DNA of 64,000 nucleotides from the NCBI RefSeq assembly GCF_041734645.1, contig NZ_CP162010.1, positions 1,426,001-1,490,000 of the forward strand, in the 5' to 3' direction. This document shows, piece by piece, positions 1 through 8,550 of the stretch. This DNA is from Rodentibacter sp901420285 (GTDB taxonomy: Bacteria; Pseudomonadota; Gammaproteobacteria; Enterobacterales; Pasteurellaceae). The translations under genes and the position numbers were made by a program. Each line of letters begins with the position of its first letter. Position 1 is the stretch's first letter. Under the pieces are notes generated by a model that made no database searches, was not told where the DNA came from, and saw nothing but the letters and a program-made list of their open reading frames with translations.

Positions 1-35
1 CCGCATTGAAGCCGCGTCCAATGCGGTGCTATTTT
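1..35. repeat. Inverted-pair element of the CAATGCGGTGCT family (left arm cut by window edge)
   Basis: The arms CCGCATTG (from position 1) and CAATGCGGTGCT (19-30) face each other and are followed by ATTTT, so the transcript would form a hairpin with a short U tract. It probably ends the gene to the left of the window. The same element recurs at 25243, 29575, 32028, 35301, 39376 and 48408. Confidence 0.8.
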
Positions 36-271
36 AGCAATAACGCCAAAATGCGCGCTCTTTATTCCAAAAATCATTCGATGAGCGTCACGTCAACCCG
101 TTGCCGCTTGCTATGCTAACTGCAAAAACGCTCGTGCGTTTTCCGTGCTAAAAAAGCCGTAATCCTTGTAAAAGTGCTGTTATCGTCAGCGATTTTTTGG
201 TACATTTAGCGCAATTTTTTTGCGTTCGACAACGAACAACTTTTCAACCAGCTAAATTTAACGGAATCATT

Positions 272-1327
272 ATGTTATTCAAAAAAATTCGTGGTTTATT
301 TTCAAACGATCTCTCCATCGACTTAGGTACCGCAAACACCCTTATTTATGTAAAAGGACAAGGTATCGTATTAGACGAACCCTCCGTGGTGGCCATTCGC
401 CAAGACCGCGTAGGTGCGCTCAAAAGTATTGCGGCGGTGGGTAAAGAAGCGAAACAAATGTTAGGCCGCACACCAAAAAGCATCGTCGCAATTCGTCCGA
501 TGAAAGACGGTGTCATCGCCGACTTTTTCGTCACCGAAAAAATGTTGCAATATTTCATCAAACAAGTGCATAGCGGCAACTTTATGCGTCCGAGCCCGCG
601 CGTATTAGTCTGTGTACCGGCGGGCGCCACCCAAGTGGAACGTCGCGCCATCAAAGAATCGGCTATCGGCGCCGGTGCACGCGAAGTGTATTTAATTGAA
701 GAACCGATGGCTGCGGCAATCGGTGCCAAACTGCCGGTTTCCACCGCAGTAGGTTCAATGGTAATCGACATCGGCGGCGGTACCACGGAAGTGGCGGTAA
801 TTTCCTTAAATGGCGTCGTCTATTCTTCTTCTGTGCGTATCGGCGGCGACCGTTTCGACGAAGCGATCATTTCTTATGTGCGCCGCACATTCGGCTCGGT
901 GATCGGCGAACCGACGGCAGAACGCATCAAACAAGAAATTGGCACCGCATTCATCCAAGACGGCGATGAAATTAAAGAAATGGAAGTACACGGCCATAAT
1001 CTCGCCGAAGGCGCGCCGCGTTCTTTCAAACTCACTTCCCGAGACGTATTGGAAGCGATTCAACAACCGTTAAACGGTATTGTCGCCGCGGTGCGCACCG
1101 CATTGGAAGAATGCCAACCGGAACATGCCGCCGATATTTTTGAGCGTGGTATGGTGTTAACCGGCGGTGGCGCTTTATTACGTAATATTGATGTGTTACT
1201 TGCTCACGAATCCGGTGTACCGACCATCATCGCAGAAGATCCGCTCACTTGCGTAGCGCGCGGCGGCGGCGAAGCGCTAGGAATGATCGATATGCATGGC
1301 GGCGATATTTTTAGCGATGAAATCTAA
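272..1327 (+). CDS. mreB: Rod shape-determining protein MreB
   Basis: Actin-like ATPase that forms filaments under the inner membrane and guides the elongation peptidoglycan synthases; this sets rod shape. The 351-aa product shows the actin-fold phosphate-1 motif DLGTANTLIY near residues 16-25, the phosphate-2 motif DIGGGTTEVAV near the middle and the adenosine motif LTGGGALLRN near the end, at the usual family length. The open frame extends upstream to 197, but the ATG at 272 begins MLFKKIRGLFS, the normal MreB N-terminus. First gene of mreB-mreC-mreD. A partial CAATGCGGTGC-like word lies inside it near 1095 (reads RTALE). Confidence 0.97.
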   Translation: MLFKKIRGLFSNDLSIDLGTANTLIYVKGQGIVLDEPSVVAIRQDRVGALKSIAAVGKEAKQMLGRTPKSIVAIRPMKDGVIADFFVTEKMLQYFIKQVHSGNFMRPSPRVLVCVPAGATQVERRAIKESAIGAGAREVYLIEEPMAAAIGAKLPVSTAVGSMVIDIGGGTTEVAVISLNGVVYSSSVRIGGDRFDEAIISYVRRTFGSVIGEPTAERIKQEIGTAFIQDGDEIKEMEVHGHNLAEGAPRSFKLTSRDVLEAIQQPLNGIVAAVRTALEECQPEHAADIFERGMVLTGGGALLRNIDVLLAHESGVPTIIAEDPLTCVARGGGEALGMIDMHGGDIFSDEI

Positions 1328-1340
1328 TTTATCATCAATC

Positions 1341-1374
1341 AAAGTGCGGTTAAATTAAACCGCACTTTTGTTTT
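1341..1374 (+). terminator. Inverted USS pair between mreB and mreC
   Basis: AAAGTGCGGT (1341-1350) and ACCGCACTTT (1359-1368) are perfect inverted copies of the Haemophilus-type uptake signal with an 8-nt loop, followed by TGTTTTG. Such pairs often act as intrinsic terminators. Its position inside the mre cluster suggests attenuation, leaving mreCD expressed below mreB. Confidence 0.75.
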
Positions 1375-1392
1375 GAGCATTTAGGAACTGGA

Positions 1393-2439
1393 ATGAAACC
1401 GATTTTTGCTAAAGCCCCGCCACTGGGCATTCGCTTAATTCTTACAGTAATGGCCTCCATCGGGCTCATACTTACTGACGGGCAAAATTCTATGAGCCAA
1501 GCCCGCAGTCTGCTAGAAACGGCGGTGGGCGGTTTGTATTATTTGGCGAACAGCCCTCGCAGCATATTAGACGGCGTATCCGATAATTTAGCGGATACCG
1601 GCAAACTGCAAATCGAAAATAAAGTGTTGCGCGAGCAACTACGAGAAAAAAACGCCGATTTATTATTGTTGGATCAACTCAAAGTGGAAAATCAGCGTTT
1701 GCGTTTGTTGCTCAACTCTCCGCTGCGTACCGATGAATACAAAAAAATCGGTGAGGTGCTAACGGCGGAAACCGATGTGTATCGTCAACAAATTGTCATC
1801 AATCAAGGCGAAAAAGACGGCGCTTACGTAGGGCAAGCGGTAATTGATGAAAAAGGCGTCATCGGACAAATTATTTCCGTCGGTGTAAACAGCAGCCGCG
1901 TATTATTGCTCACCGATGTCACCCATTCTATTCCCGTACAAGTGTTGCGTAACGACGTGCGCGTAATCGCCAGCGGTACCGGCCATACCGATGAGCTGAC
2001 GCTTGATAATGTGCCACGCTCAGTGGATATTGAAAAAGGGGATTTATTGGTTACGTCCGGTTTGGGCGGTCGTTTTATCGAAGGTTATCCGGTTGCCGTG
2101 GTGCAAAACGTATCTCGCGACGGCTCGAATTATTTTGCCACCATCAAAGCCAAACCGCTCGCCTCATTAGAACGATTACGTTATGTGCTGTTGCTCTGGC
2201 CGAGTAATTCGGATATGTCGAAAGCGAAATCCATATCGCCGCAAGAAGTGCGCGAGTTAGTACAAAAACGCTTAGCAAGCCAATCCAATGAAGGCTCCAA
2301 TGCGGTGCTCAAAGAGAAGGTCACCGATGAGGAAACACAACCGGAGGCCGGTAAGGAAATCATTGAGGAAATTCCGGCAGAAGCGCCGCAAGAAGAATCG
2401 CCTACGCCGGAACAACAAAAACACCGGGAGGAGGACTAA
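1393..2439 (+). CDS. mreC: Rod shape-determining protein MreC
   Basis: Bitopic inner-membrane scaffold that links the MreB filament to periplasmic cell-wall synthases. The 348-aa product has one membrane segment near residues 12-28, a coiled coil near 65-115 (rich in E, L, R, K and Q) and a paired beta-barrel periplasmic domain to about residue 275. The C-terminal tail (about 285-348) is rich in E, P, K and Q and is probably disordered. A copy of CAATGCGGTGCT (2298-2309) lies at the start of that tail and is read as NAVL, as expected for a repeat tolerated in a linker. Its stop overlaps the mreD start by one base. Confidence 0.95.
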   Translation: MKPIFAKAPPLGIRLILTVMASIGLILTDGQNSMSQARSLLETAVGGLYYLANSPRSILDGVSDNLADTGKLQIENKVLREQLREKNADLLLLDQLKVENQRLRLLLNSPLRTDEYKKIGEVLTAETDVYRQQIVINQGEKDGAYVGQAVIDEKGVIGQIISVGVNSSRVLLLTDVTHSIPVQVLRNDVRVIASGTGHTDELTLDNVPRSVDIEKGDLLVTSGLGGRFIEGYPVAVVQNVSRDGSNYFATIKAKPLASLERLRYVLLLWPSNSDMSKAKSISPQEVRELVQKRLASQSNEGSNAVLKEKVTDEETQPEAGKEIIEEIPAEAPQEESPTPEQQKHREED

Positions 2440-2927
2440 TGCAAATTCGTTTAATTTTGCAATGGACGACTATCCTTTTATTTTTCATCATCGCACTGGT
2501 GATGGAGCTCGCCCCGTGGCCCACCGGTTTCCAAGCATTTAAGCCTGCTTGGTTGATCTTGGTACTGACTTACTGGATGCTCGCCATTCCGAACAAAGTC
2601 AGTATCGGTATCGCTTTTTTGCTCGGCGTCATTTGGGATTTACTGCTCGGTTCCACGCTCGGCATCCACGCCCTAGTATTATCCGTAGCGTTTTATTTCA
2701 TTGCGAAAAATTATTTAGTACTGCGTAACCTGTCTTTGTGGTTTCAAAGTCTGTTGGTGATTATTTTCGTATTCTTCATCCGCATCGCCATTTTCCTTGT
2801 AGAATTATTTCTACACGACGCCGTCTTCAACTGGCAAGAAATCTTCGGCGCCGTCGCTTCCGGCATATTATGGCCGTGGGTATTTTTGCTTATGCGAAAA
2901 ATCCGTCGAAAAGTGAGATTACATTAA
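2439..2927 (+). CDS. mreD: Rod shape-determining protein MreD
   Basis: Integral inner-membrane partner of MreC in the elongasome. The 162-aa product is almost wholly hydrophobic with about five or six predicted membrane segments; LLGVIWDLLLGSTLGIHAL is the typical conserved MreD stretch. The ATG lies in a TAATG overlap with the mreC stop, so the two are probably translationally coupled. The AGGAGG of the upstream GGGAGGAGGAC acts as a strong ribosome binding site. Confidence 0.94.
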   Translation: MQIRLILQWTTILLFFIIALVMELAPWPTGFQAFKPAWLILVLTYWMLAIPNKVSIGIAFLLGVIWDLLLGSTLGIHALVLSVAFYFIAKNYLVLRNLSLWFQSLLVIIFVFFIRIAIFLVELFLHDAVFNWQEIFGAVASGILWPWVFLLMRKIRRKVRLH

Positions 2928-2954
2928 TCGACACTAAATTTCGAAGAATAAAAA

Positions 2955-2990
2955 AACCGAGTGCCATAAAATACGGCACTCGGTTCTTGC
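2955..2990. terminator. Bidirectional terminator between mreD and grcA
   Basis: ACCGAGTGCC (2956-2965) pairs perfectly with GGCACTCGGT (2975-2984). On the reverse strand the stem is followed by a T run (the AAAAAA at 2951-2956), and on the forward strand by TCTTGC. It fits best as the grcA terminator and can also stop mreD transcripts. Confidence 0.7.
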
Positions 2991-3045
2991 TCTCCGGAAT
3001 AGCTCAAAATTATTTTTTAATCACTATTCTCAACTCAATCAAAAA

Positions 3046-3429
3046 TTATAGACTTTCGGTGAAAGTACGGGTAATCACGTCGCGTTGTTGTTCCGGCGTT
3101 AAGGAGTTAAAACGTACGGCGTAGCCTGAAACACGAATCGTTAATTGTGGATATTTATCCGGGTTGTTAACCGCGTCTTCTAAAGTTTCGCGACGCAATA
3201 CGTTTACGTTTAAATGCTGGCCGCCTTCCACTTTAACAGTCGGCGCAACGTTTACCGGCAATTCGCGATATTCGATTTGACCTAATTCGCTCACCGCAAC
3301 CACTTGATCTTCGGCAAATTCCCCTTTCGCACATAAACAACGCGCTTCATTGGTATCGCTGTCTAACAACCAAAATGAATTGAGTAAGTTGTCGTTCGCT
3401 GCTTGAGTAATTTGAATACCTTTAATCAT
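3046..3429 (-). CDS. grcA: Autonomous glycyl radical cofactor GrcA
   Basis: Small spare-part protein that replaces the oxygen-cleaved C-terminal glycyl radical domain of pyruvate formate-lyase, restoring anaerobic pyruvate cleavage. The 127-aa product ends with the glycyl radical domain; the radical glycine is G102 in RVSGYAVRF. The start MIKGIQITQA is the family N-terminus, and the reverse strand carries AGGAGG just before it. Stand-alone gene, divergent from ung. An FNR-type site about 80 bp upstream agrees with known anaerobic control of the E. coli homologue yfiD. Confidence 0.97.
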   Translation of the reverse strand: MIKGIQITQAANDNLLNSFWLLDSDTNEARCLCAKGEFAEDQVVAVSELGQIEYRELPVNVAPTVKVEGGQHLNVNVLRRETLEDAVNNPDKYPQLTIRVSGYAVRFNSLTPEQQRDVITRTFTESL

Positions 3430-3508
3430 AAAAGCCTCCTAATTGGCGTTTAAATAATCATAAAAACTGCGCAAATTCTATCAAAAAATTCTAAGACTTC
3501 AAATTCTT

Positions 3509-3522
3509 TTGATAAAGAACAA
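3509..3522. promoter_or_regulatory. Candidate FNR site upstream of grcA
   Basis: TTGATAAAGAACAA matches the FNR consensus TTGAT-N4-ATCAA at nine of ten fixed positions (A instead of T at the second base of the right half). It lies 80-93 bp upstream of the grcA start. E. coli grcA (yfiD) is FNR-activated, so the position makes biological sense. Binding is inferred. Confidence 0.6.
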
Positions 3523-3698
3523 GTTAGTTTTTCGAACGCTTTTTAACCACATTAATCTAGATTAAATTATTTATTGCTAATGCATTCGCCTGCATACTTT
3601 TAATTAACATTTAAGTTACATTTTGATAATAATTTATCTTTCCCGACACGATCCGATTTAGTTTATAATACCGCCGTCAATTTAATTAGGAACGGATT

Positions 3699-4358
3699 AT
3701 GAAAACATGGACAGATGTCATCGGCCAAGAAAAACAACAGCCGTATTTTCAACACTGTTTACAACAAGTTCATCTCGCTCGCCAAAGCGGAAAAACCATT
3801 TACCCACCACAAGAAGATGTGTTTAACGCATTTAAATACACGGCATTTGACGATGTAAAAGTCGTCATTTTAGGACAAGATCCTTACCACGGTCCAAACC
3901 AAGCCCACGGACTGGCTTTTTCGGTAAAACCTGAGGTTGCCATCCCCCCGTCCTTATTAAATATGTATAAAGAACTCGCCGAAGATATTGCCGGTTTTCA
4001 TATGCCGACAAACGGCTACTTGGTGAAATGGGCAGAACAAGGCGTATTGCTGCTTAACACCGTACTCACTGTGGAACGCGGACTGGCGCATTCTCACGCC
4101 AATCTGGGTTGGGAAACCTTTACCGATCGCGTCATTGCAGCACTCAATGAACATCGCGAGAATTTAGTGTTTTTGCTTTGGGGTAGTCATGCGCAGAAAA
4201 AAGGTCAAATGATCGACCGTACTCGTCACCTTGTCCTAACAGCACCGCATCCATCGCCCTTATCGGCGCATCGCGGTTTCTTCGGCTGCCACCATTTTTC
4301 CCAAACCAACGATTATTTAAAAGCACAAGGACAACAAGCAATTGATTGGCAAATTTAG
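3699..4358 (+). CDS. ung: Uracil-DNA glycosylase
   Basis: Removes uracil from DNA as the first step of base excision repair. The 219-aa product carries the family 1 water-activating loop GQDPYHG (catalytic D61), the uracil-binding loop LLLNTVLTV and the DNA-intercalation loop HPSPLSAHRGFFG (catalytic H184). The start MKTWTDVIG has a GGAAC-type ribosome site, and a good -10 box TATAAT lies at 3664-3669. The H. influenzae genome likewise places ung beside grcA. The downstream emrA start lies 16 bp after the stop. Confidence 0.97.
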   Translation: MKTWTDVIGQEKQQPYFQHCLQQVHLARQSGKTIYPPQEDVFNAFKYTAFDDVKVVILGQDPYHGPNQAHGLAFSVKPEVAIPPSLLNMYKELAEDIAGFHMPTNGYLVKWAEQGVLLLNTVLTVERGLAHSHANLGWETFTDRVIAALNEHRENLVFLLWGSHAQKKGQMIDRTRHLVLTAPHPSPLSAHRGFFGCHHFSQTNDYLKAQGQQAIDWQI

Positions 4359-4374
4359 TCCAAAGGAGAACAGC

Positions 4375-5526
4375 ATGAGCGAAGCCGCGCCCTCAAATAA
4401 AACAAAAAACCGTAAAAAAGGCTTATCTATCTTTATCTTATTACTGATTGTCAGCGGTATTTTGGCCGCATTTTATTGGCTCTTTTTTCTAAAAGATATA
4501 GAAAGTACGGAGGATGCCTATGTAGGCGGCAATCAAATTATGGTGTCCGGCCAAGTCGCAGGCAATGTGGCGAAAATTAACGTGGATAATATGGACAAAG
4601 TGCGAGCGGGCGACATACTTATTGAACTTGATGATACCAATGCCAAACTTAGTTTCGAACAAGCGCAAAGTAACCTCGCCAATGCGGTGCGCCAAATCAA
4701 GCAGCTTGAATTTACCGTGCAACAATTGCAAGCCGCGGTGAATGCCAATGAAATCACGCTTGCTCAAGCACAAGGCAATCTTAATCGTCGCGTGCAATTG
4801 GAAAAATCCGGTGCGATCGATCAAGAATCCTTCCAACACGCCAAAGAAGCAGTGGCGCTCGCCAAAGCCAACTTGAGTTCATCACAAAATCAGCTGGCGG
4901 CCAATCAGGCATTGTTGTTGGCTCGTCCGTTAATGCAACAACCGCAAATTCAAAACGCCGTCGCCGCCGTCAAACAAGCTTGGCTGAATTTGCAACGTAC
5001 GCAAATTAAAAGCCCGATTGACGGCTACGTGGCGCGTCGCAGCGCCCAAGTGGGACAAGCAGTTTCCGTCGGCAGCCCGTTAATGGCGGTGATTTCCACC
5101 GAACAAATGTGGCTTGATGCCAACTTTAAAGAAACCCAACTCACCGACATGCGTTTGGGTCAGCCGGCCGAAGTTCATTTTGATTTGTACGGTAAAGATA
5201 AAGTCTTTCACGGTACCGTAGTCGGCATCGATATAGGTACCGGCAGTGCATTTTCTTTGCTGCCATCACAAAATGCCAGTGGCAACTGGATTAAAGTGGT
5301 GCAACGCATACCTGTTCGGATTCAGCTCGATGCCCAACAAATCGCCGAAAATCCGCTACGTATCGGTTTATCCGCCACCGTCAAAGTGAACGTAGCGAAT
5401 AAAGACGGCGCCTTCTTGCGCGAAATCGACGCACCGCGTACGCACTACACCACCGACACGCTGCATTATGATGAAAGTGCGGTGGATAGCCTAATTCAAT
5501 CCATTATCGAACAAAATCTGCATTAG
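4375..5526 (+). CDS. emrA: EmrA-type membrane fusion protein of a tripartite efflux pump
   Basis: HlyD-family periplasmic adaptor that joins the EmrB transporter to an outer-membrane TolC-type channel for export of hydrophobic drugs. The 383-aa product has a cytoplasmic N-tail, one membrane segment at about residues 17-38, a split biotinyl-lipoyl domain (SGQVAGNVAKINV and SPIDGYVARRSAQVGQAV), a long coiled-coil hairpin at about 90-195 and a beta-barrel domain. The frame opens at 4342, but ATG 4375 follows CAAAGGAGAACAGC, a strong ribosome site. emrB starts 8 bp after its stop. Contains an AAGTGCGGT word near 5480. Confidence 0.92.
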   Translation: MSEAAPSNKTKNRKKGLSIFILLLIVSGILAAFYWLFFLKDIESTEDAYVGGNQIMVSGQVAGNVAKINVDNMDKVRAGDILIELDDTNAKLSFEQAQSNLANAVRQIKQLEFTVQQLQAAVNANEITLAQAQGNLNRRVQLEKSGAIDQESFQHAKEAVALAKANLSSSQNQLAANQALLLARPLMQQPQIQNAVAAVKQAWLNLQRTQIKSPIDGYVARRSAQVGQAVSVGSPLMAVISTEQMWLDANFKETQLTDMRLGQPAEVHFDLYGKDKVFHGTVVGIDIGTGSAFSLLPSQNASGNWIKVVQRIPVRIQLDAQQIAENPLRIGLSATVKVNVANKDGAFLREIDAPRTHYTTDTLHYDESAVDSLIQSIIEQNLH

Positions 5527-5534
5527 GGGCGATC

Positions 5535-7064
5535 ATGCAAGCTGCGACTCACGCCCCGATCAAAGGCGGCGCTTTGGTGTTACTCACCCTCGCTCTCGCC
5601 CTCGCCACCTTTATGCAAATATTGGATTCCACCATTGCTAATGTAGCGATTCCTACCATTTCCGGTGATCTCGGCGCATCTTTTAGTCAAGGCACTTGGG
5701 TTATCACTTCTTTCGGCGTAGCGAACGCCATTTCCATTCCAATCACAGGGTGGCTTGCCAAACGCTTCGGTGAGGTGCGCTTGTTTTTGCTCTCTACCTT
5801 TTTATTCGTGATCGCTTCGTGGCTTTGCGGCATTGCGCACAGTTTGGAAATGCTGATTGTTTACCGCATCATTCAAGGCGCTGTCGCCGGCCCGATTATT
5901 CCGCTTTCACAAAGTCTATTACTCAATAACTATCCACCGGAAAAACGCGGTATGGCATTGGCATTTTGGGCGATGACCATTGTAGTTGCGCCCATTTTCG
6001 GCCCAATTATCGGCGGTTGGATCAGCGACAATATTCATTGGGGTTGGATTTTCTTTATTAACGTACCGATTGGTTTGCTCGTCGTACTGATTTGCTGGAA
6101 ATTATTAAGCGGGCGGGAAACCGCTGTTTCCCATCAACCAATTGATACGATCGGCTTGATTTTATTGGTGCTTGGTGTTGGTGGTTTGCAATTAATGCTC
6201 GATCAAGGACGCGAACTGGACTGGTTTAATTCCAACGAAATTATTCTGTTTGCTATAACGGCAGCGATTTGTTTAACCGCGCTGGTGATTTGGGAATTGA
6301 CCGACGAGAATCCGGTGGTGGATATTTCGTTATTCCGCTCGCGTAATTTCAGTGTGGGCTGCCTTTGTACCAGTTTGGCATTTTTGGTTTATCTCGGCTC
6401 CGTAGTGCTAATTCCGTTATTGCTACAACAGGTTTATGGCTACACCGCCACCTGGGCCGGACTTGCCGCCGCGCCAGTGGGTTTATTCCCGATTTTACTG
6501 TCTCCACTAATCGGGCGTTTCGGCTATAAAATCGATATGCGTATATTGGTAACCATTAGTTTCGTGATGTACGCCGCGACCTTCTACTGGCGCGCGATCA
6601 CTTTCGAACCGAATATGACGTTCGCTGACGTCGCTCTGCCGCAGCTCATGCAAGGGTTTGCCGTGGCGTGCTTTTTTATGCCACTCACCACAATTACGCT
6701 GTCAGGCTTGCCACCGCAAAAAATAGCATCGGCCGCCAGTTTATTTAATTTTTTACGCACCCTCGCCGGCTCGATCGGCACGTCTTTAACGACGTTCTTG
6801 TGGTATCAACGGGAAGCGATCCATCACAGCCAATTTACCGAATCTATTAATCCCTATAACCCGATTTCGCAGCAGTTTTATCAGCAAATGAATCACTTCG
6901 GTTTAAGTGATACGCAAACCTCCGGCTACATCGCACAGCAAATTACTGCGCAGGGTTTTATTTTAAGCGCCAACGAAATCTTTTGGCTTTCTGCCATTTG
7001 TTTCCTTGTGCTTTTCATTATCGTTTGGTTCGCCAAACCGCCTTTCGGCACCAAATCAAGATAA
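5535..7064 (+). CDS. emrB: EmrB-type multidrug MFS transporter (DHA2 family, 14 TM)
   Basis: Proton-driven drug exporter of the inner membrane and partner of EmrA. The 509-aa product has the DHA2 signature LDSTIANVAIPTI in the first membrane segment, the RxxxGxxxGP-type motif C (APIFGPIIGGW) in segment 5 and about 14 predicted segments, the right length for EmrB. The start MQAATHAP follows GGGGCGATC. It ends in an operon with emrA; the next gene converges. No local TetR or MarR regulator is seen. Confidence 0.92.
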   Translation: MQAATHAPIKGGALVLLTLALALATFMQILDSTIANVAIPTISGDLGASFSQGTWVITSFGVANAISIPITGWLAKRFGEVRLFLLSTFLFVIASWLCGIAHSLEMLIVYRIIQGAVAGPIIPLSQSLLLNNYPPEKRGMALAFWAMTIVVAPIFGPIIGGWISDNIHWGWIFFINVPIGLLVVLICWKLLSGRETAVSHQPIDTIGLILLVLGVGGLQLMLDQGRELDWFNSNEIILFAITAAICLTALVIWELTDENPVVDISLFRSRNFSVGCLCTSLAFLVYLGSVVLIPLLLQQVYGYTATWAGLAAAPVGLFPILLSPLIGRFGYKIDMRILVTISFVMYAATFYWRAITFEPNMTFADVALPQLMQGFAVACFFMPLTTITLSGLPPQKIASAASLFNFLRTLAGSIGTSLTTFLWYQREAIHHSQFTESINPYNPISQQFYQQMNHFGLSDTQTSGYIAQQITAQGFILSANEIFWLSAICFLVLFIIVWFAKPPFGTKSR

Positions 7065-7080
7065 CACGCTCATCGATTTT

Positions 7081-7092
7081 AGCACCGCATTG
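7081..7092 (-). repeat. Single CAATGCGGTGCT half-element between convergent genes
   Basis: AGCACCGCATTG, an exact reverse-orientation copy, lies in the 39-bp gap between emrB and the AmpG-like gene. It has no inverted partner here. Confidence 0.85.
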
Positions 7093-7103
7093 AAGGCCCA
7101 TAA

Positions 7104-8474
7104 TTAGCGCTTTCCATCCGTCCAAGGTGCGACCCAAAATAAGCAGAGCATACCGGGAATCGCGAAAAAGAAACAAAGCCAAAAATATTGATAATAGCCG
7201 AGCGCACTGACGACATAACCGGACAGCATCCCCAAGCCTTTACTCGGCAATGCGGAAAGACTAGTAAACAGGGCAAGTTGAGTGGCGGTGTAAAGCGGAT
7301 TCGTTTCACGCGCCATAAAAGCTACGAATGCGGCAGTGCCCAACCCTACGCCGATATATTCCGCCGCGATCACCACGCCTAATTTCCACAATTCGGCCGA
7401 ACCAATCGAATCGAAATGTCCGAACTCGGCTAACCAAATAAAGCCGCCGATAGTCACCATTTGCACTAAACCGAATAACCATAATGCGCGGTTAATGCCA
7501 AGTTTCAACATCATCACGCCGCCGGCAAGTCCGGACAAAATGCTCGCCCACAGCGAAGTGCTTTTCACGACCAACGCGATATCTTCTTTGCCAAAACCCA
7601 TATCGTAGATAAATTTGGTTTGCAGCGTGGTGGCAAAAGAATCACCGAATTTATACAGAAATAAAAATAGCAAAAAACCGATTGCTTGCGCCACGCCCTT
7701 GCGTTGGAAAAATTCTTGCAATGGAATCCAAAAGGCTTGGTAGAACGGTTGATTGAAACTCGGTGTGTCAATTTTAGGCTCTTTGGCAAGAAACAGCGTC
7801 ATAAAAATGCCCACCAGCATACATAGTGCGGTCCATAAAAACACCGTTTCCCAAGGATAAAGGGTCGCCAAATAAAGTGAGAGCCCGCCGGGAATCAAGC
7901 CCGCTACGCGATAAGCATTAATATGGATGGTGTTTCCCAAACCGAGTTCGCGATCGCTTAAGATTTCACGGCGATAAGCGTCTAGCACAATATCTTGCGT
8001 TGCCGAGAAAAAAGCGATGAGCAAGGCAATGTTCGCCACGACGCTGAGTTGGGTGAGCGGATCAAATAGGCTGATGGCATATAGCAAAATCAATAGTGTC
8101 GCTTGAGAAATCAAAAGCCAACTGCGGCGACGCCCCAAAAAACTCGGGAAATAGCGATCCAGTAACGGCGCCCAAAGAAATTTCAAGCCATACGGCAACA
8201 TCACACCGGTGACTGCTCCGATAAGCTCAATGGAAAGATGTTTATCCGTTAGCCACACCGGTAACATTTGCAATAAGACAAACAGTGGCAAACCTGAACT
8301 AAAACCGGTAAACACACAAATTAACATCTTGCGCGTAAAAATTTGGGAGGAGAGGGAATTCGGCATAGAATACGGTCGATTTCGTAATTCAGACGTTTTC
8401 ATTAATGACACGGGCGGACAGGAGGCGATTTCAATGCGGTGCTCATTTGGCATTACAATTTCGCGCCGCCTCAC
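7104..8474 (-). CDS. AmpG-like MFS permease (putative muropeptide transporter)
   Basis: Resembles AmpG, the inner-membrane permease that imports GlcNAc-anhydro-muropeptides for cell-wall recycling: FTGFSSGLPLFVLLQ, KFLWAPLLDRYFPSFLGRRRSW and FSATQDIVLDAYRREIL all follow the AmpG pattern, with about 12 segments. The longest frame is 456 aa from a GTG at 8474, preceded by AGAGGGAGCAGA, a good ribosome site. Internal ATGs at 8402 and 8366 lack one, although homology starts only near residue 37. The extra N-terminus includes a CAATGCGGTGCT copy (8432-8443), read as HRI. anmK, another recycling gene, occurs elsewhere in this window. Confidence 0.8.
   Translation of the reverse strand: MRRREIVMPNEHRIEIASCPPVSLMKTSELRNRPYSMPNSLSSQIFTRKMLICVFTGFSSGLPLFVLLQMLPVWLTDKHLSIELIGAVTGVMLPYGLKFLWAPLLDRYFPSFLGRRRSWLLISQATLLILLYAISLFDPLTQLSVVANIALLIAFFSATQDIVLDAYRREILSDRELGLGNTIHINAYRVAGLIPGGLSLYLATLYPWETVFLWTALCMLVGIFMTLFLAKEPKIDTPSFNQPFYQAFWIPLQEFFQRKGVAQAIGFLLFLFLYKFGDSFATTLQTKFIYDMGFGKEDIALVVKSTSLWASILSGLAGGVMMLKLGINRALWLFGLVQMVTIGGFIWLAEFGHFDSIGSAELWKLGVVIAAEYIGVGLGTAAFVAFMARETNPLYTATQLALFTSLSALPSKGLGMLSGYVVSALGYYQYFWLCFFFAIPGMLCLFWVAPWTDGKR
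8432..8443 (+). repeat. CAATGCGGTGCT copy in the 5' part of the AmpG-like gene
   Basis: Exact 12-mer within the long N-terminal extension of the AmpG-like gene. If translation really starts at 8402 or 8366, the copy would lie in the untranslated leader. Confidence 0.85.
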
Positions 8475-8550
8475 TCTGCTCCCTCTGTAATCCGTAAATA
8501 GAGGGAGCGAGAGTTATTTCGCCTCAATGGAAAAATGAGTCGTGGAAAAG

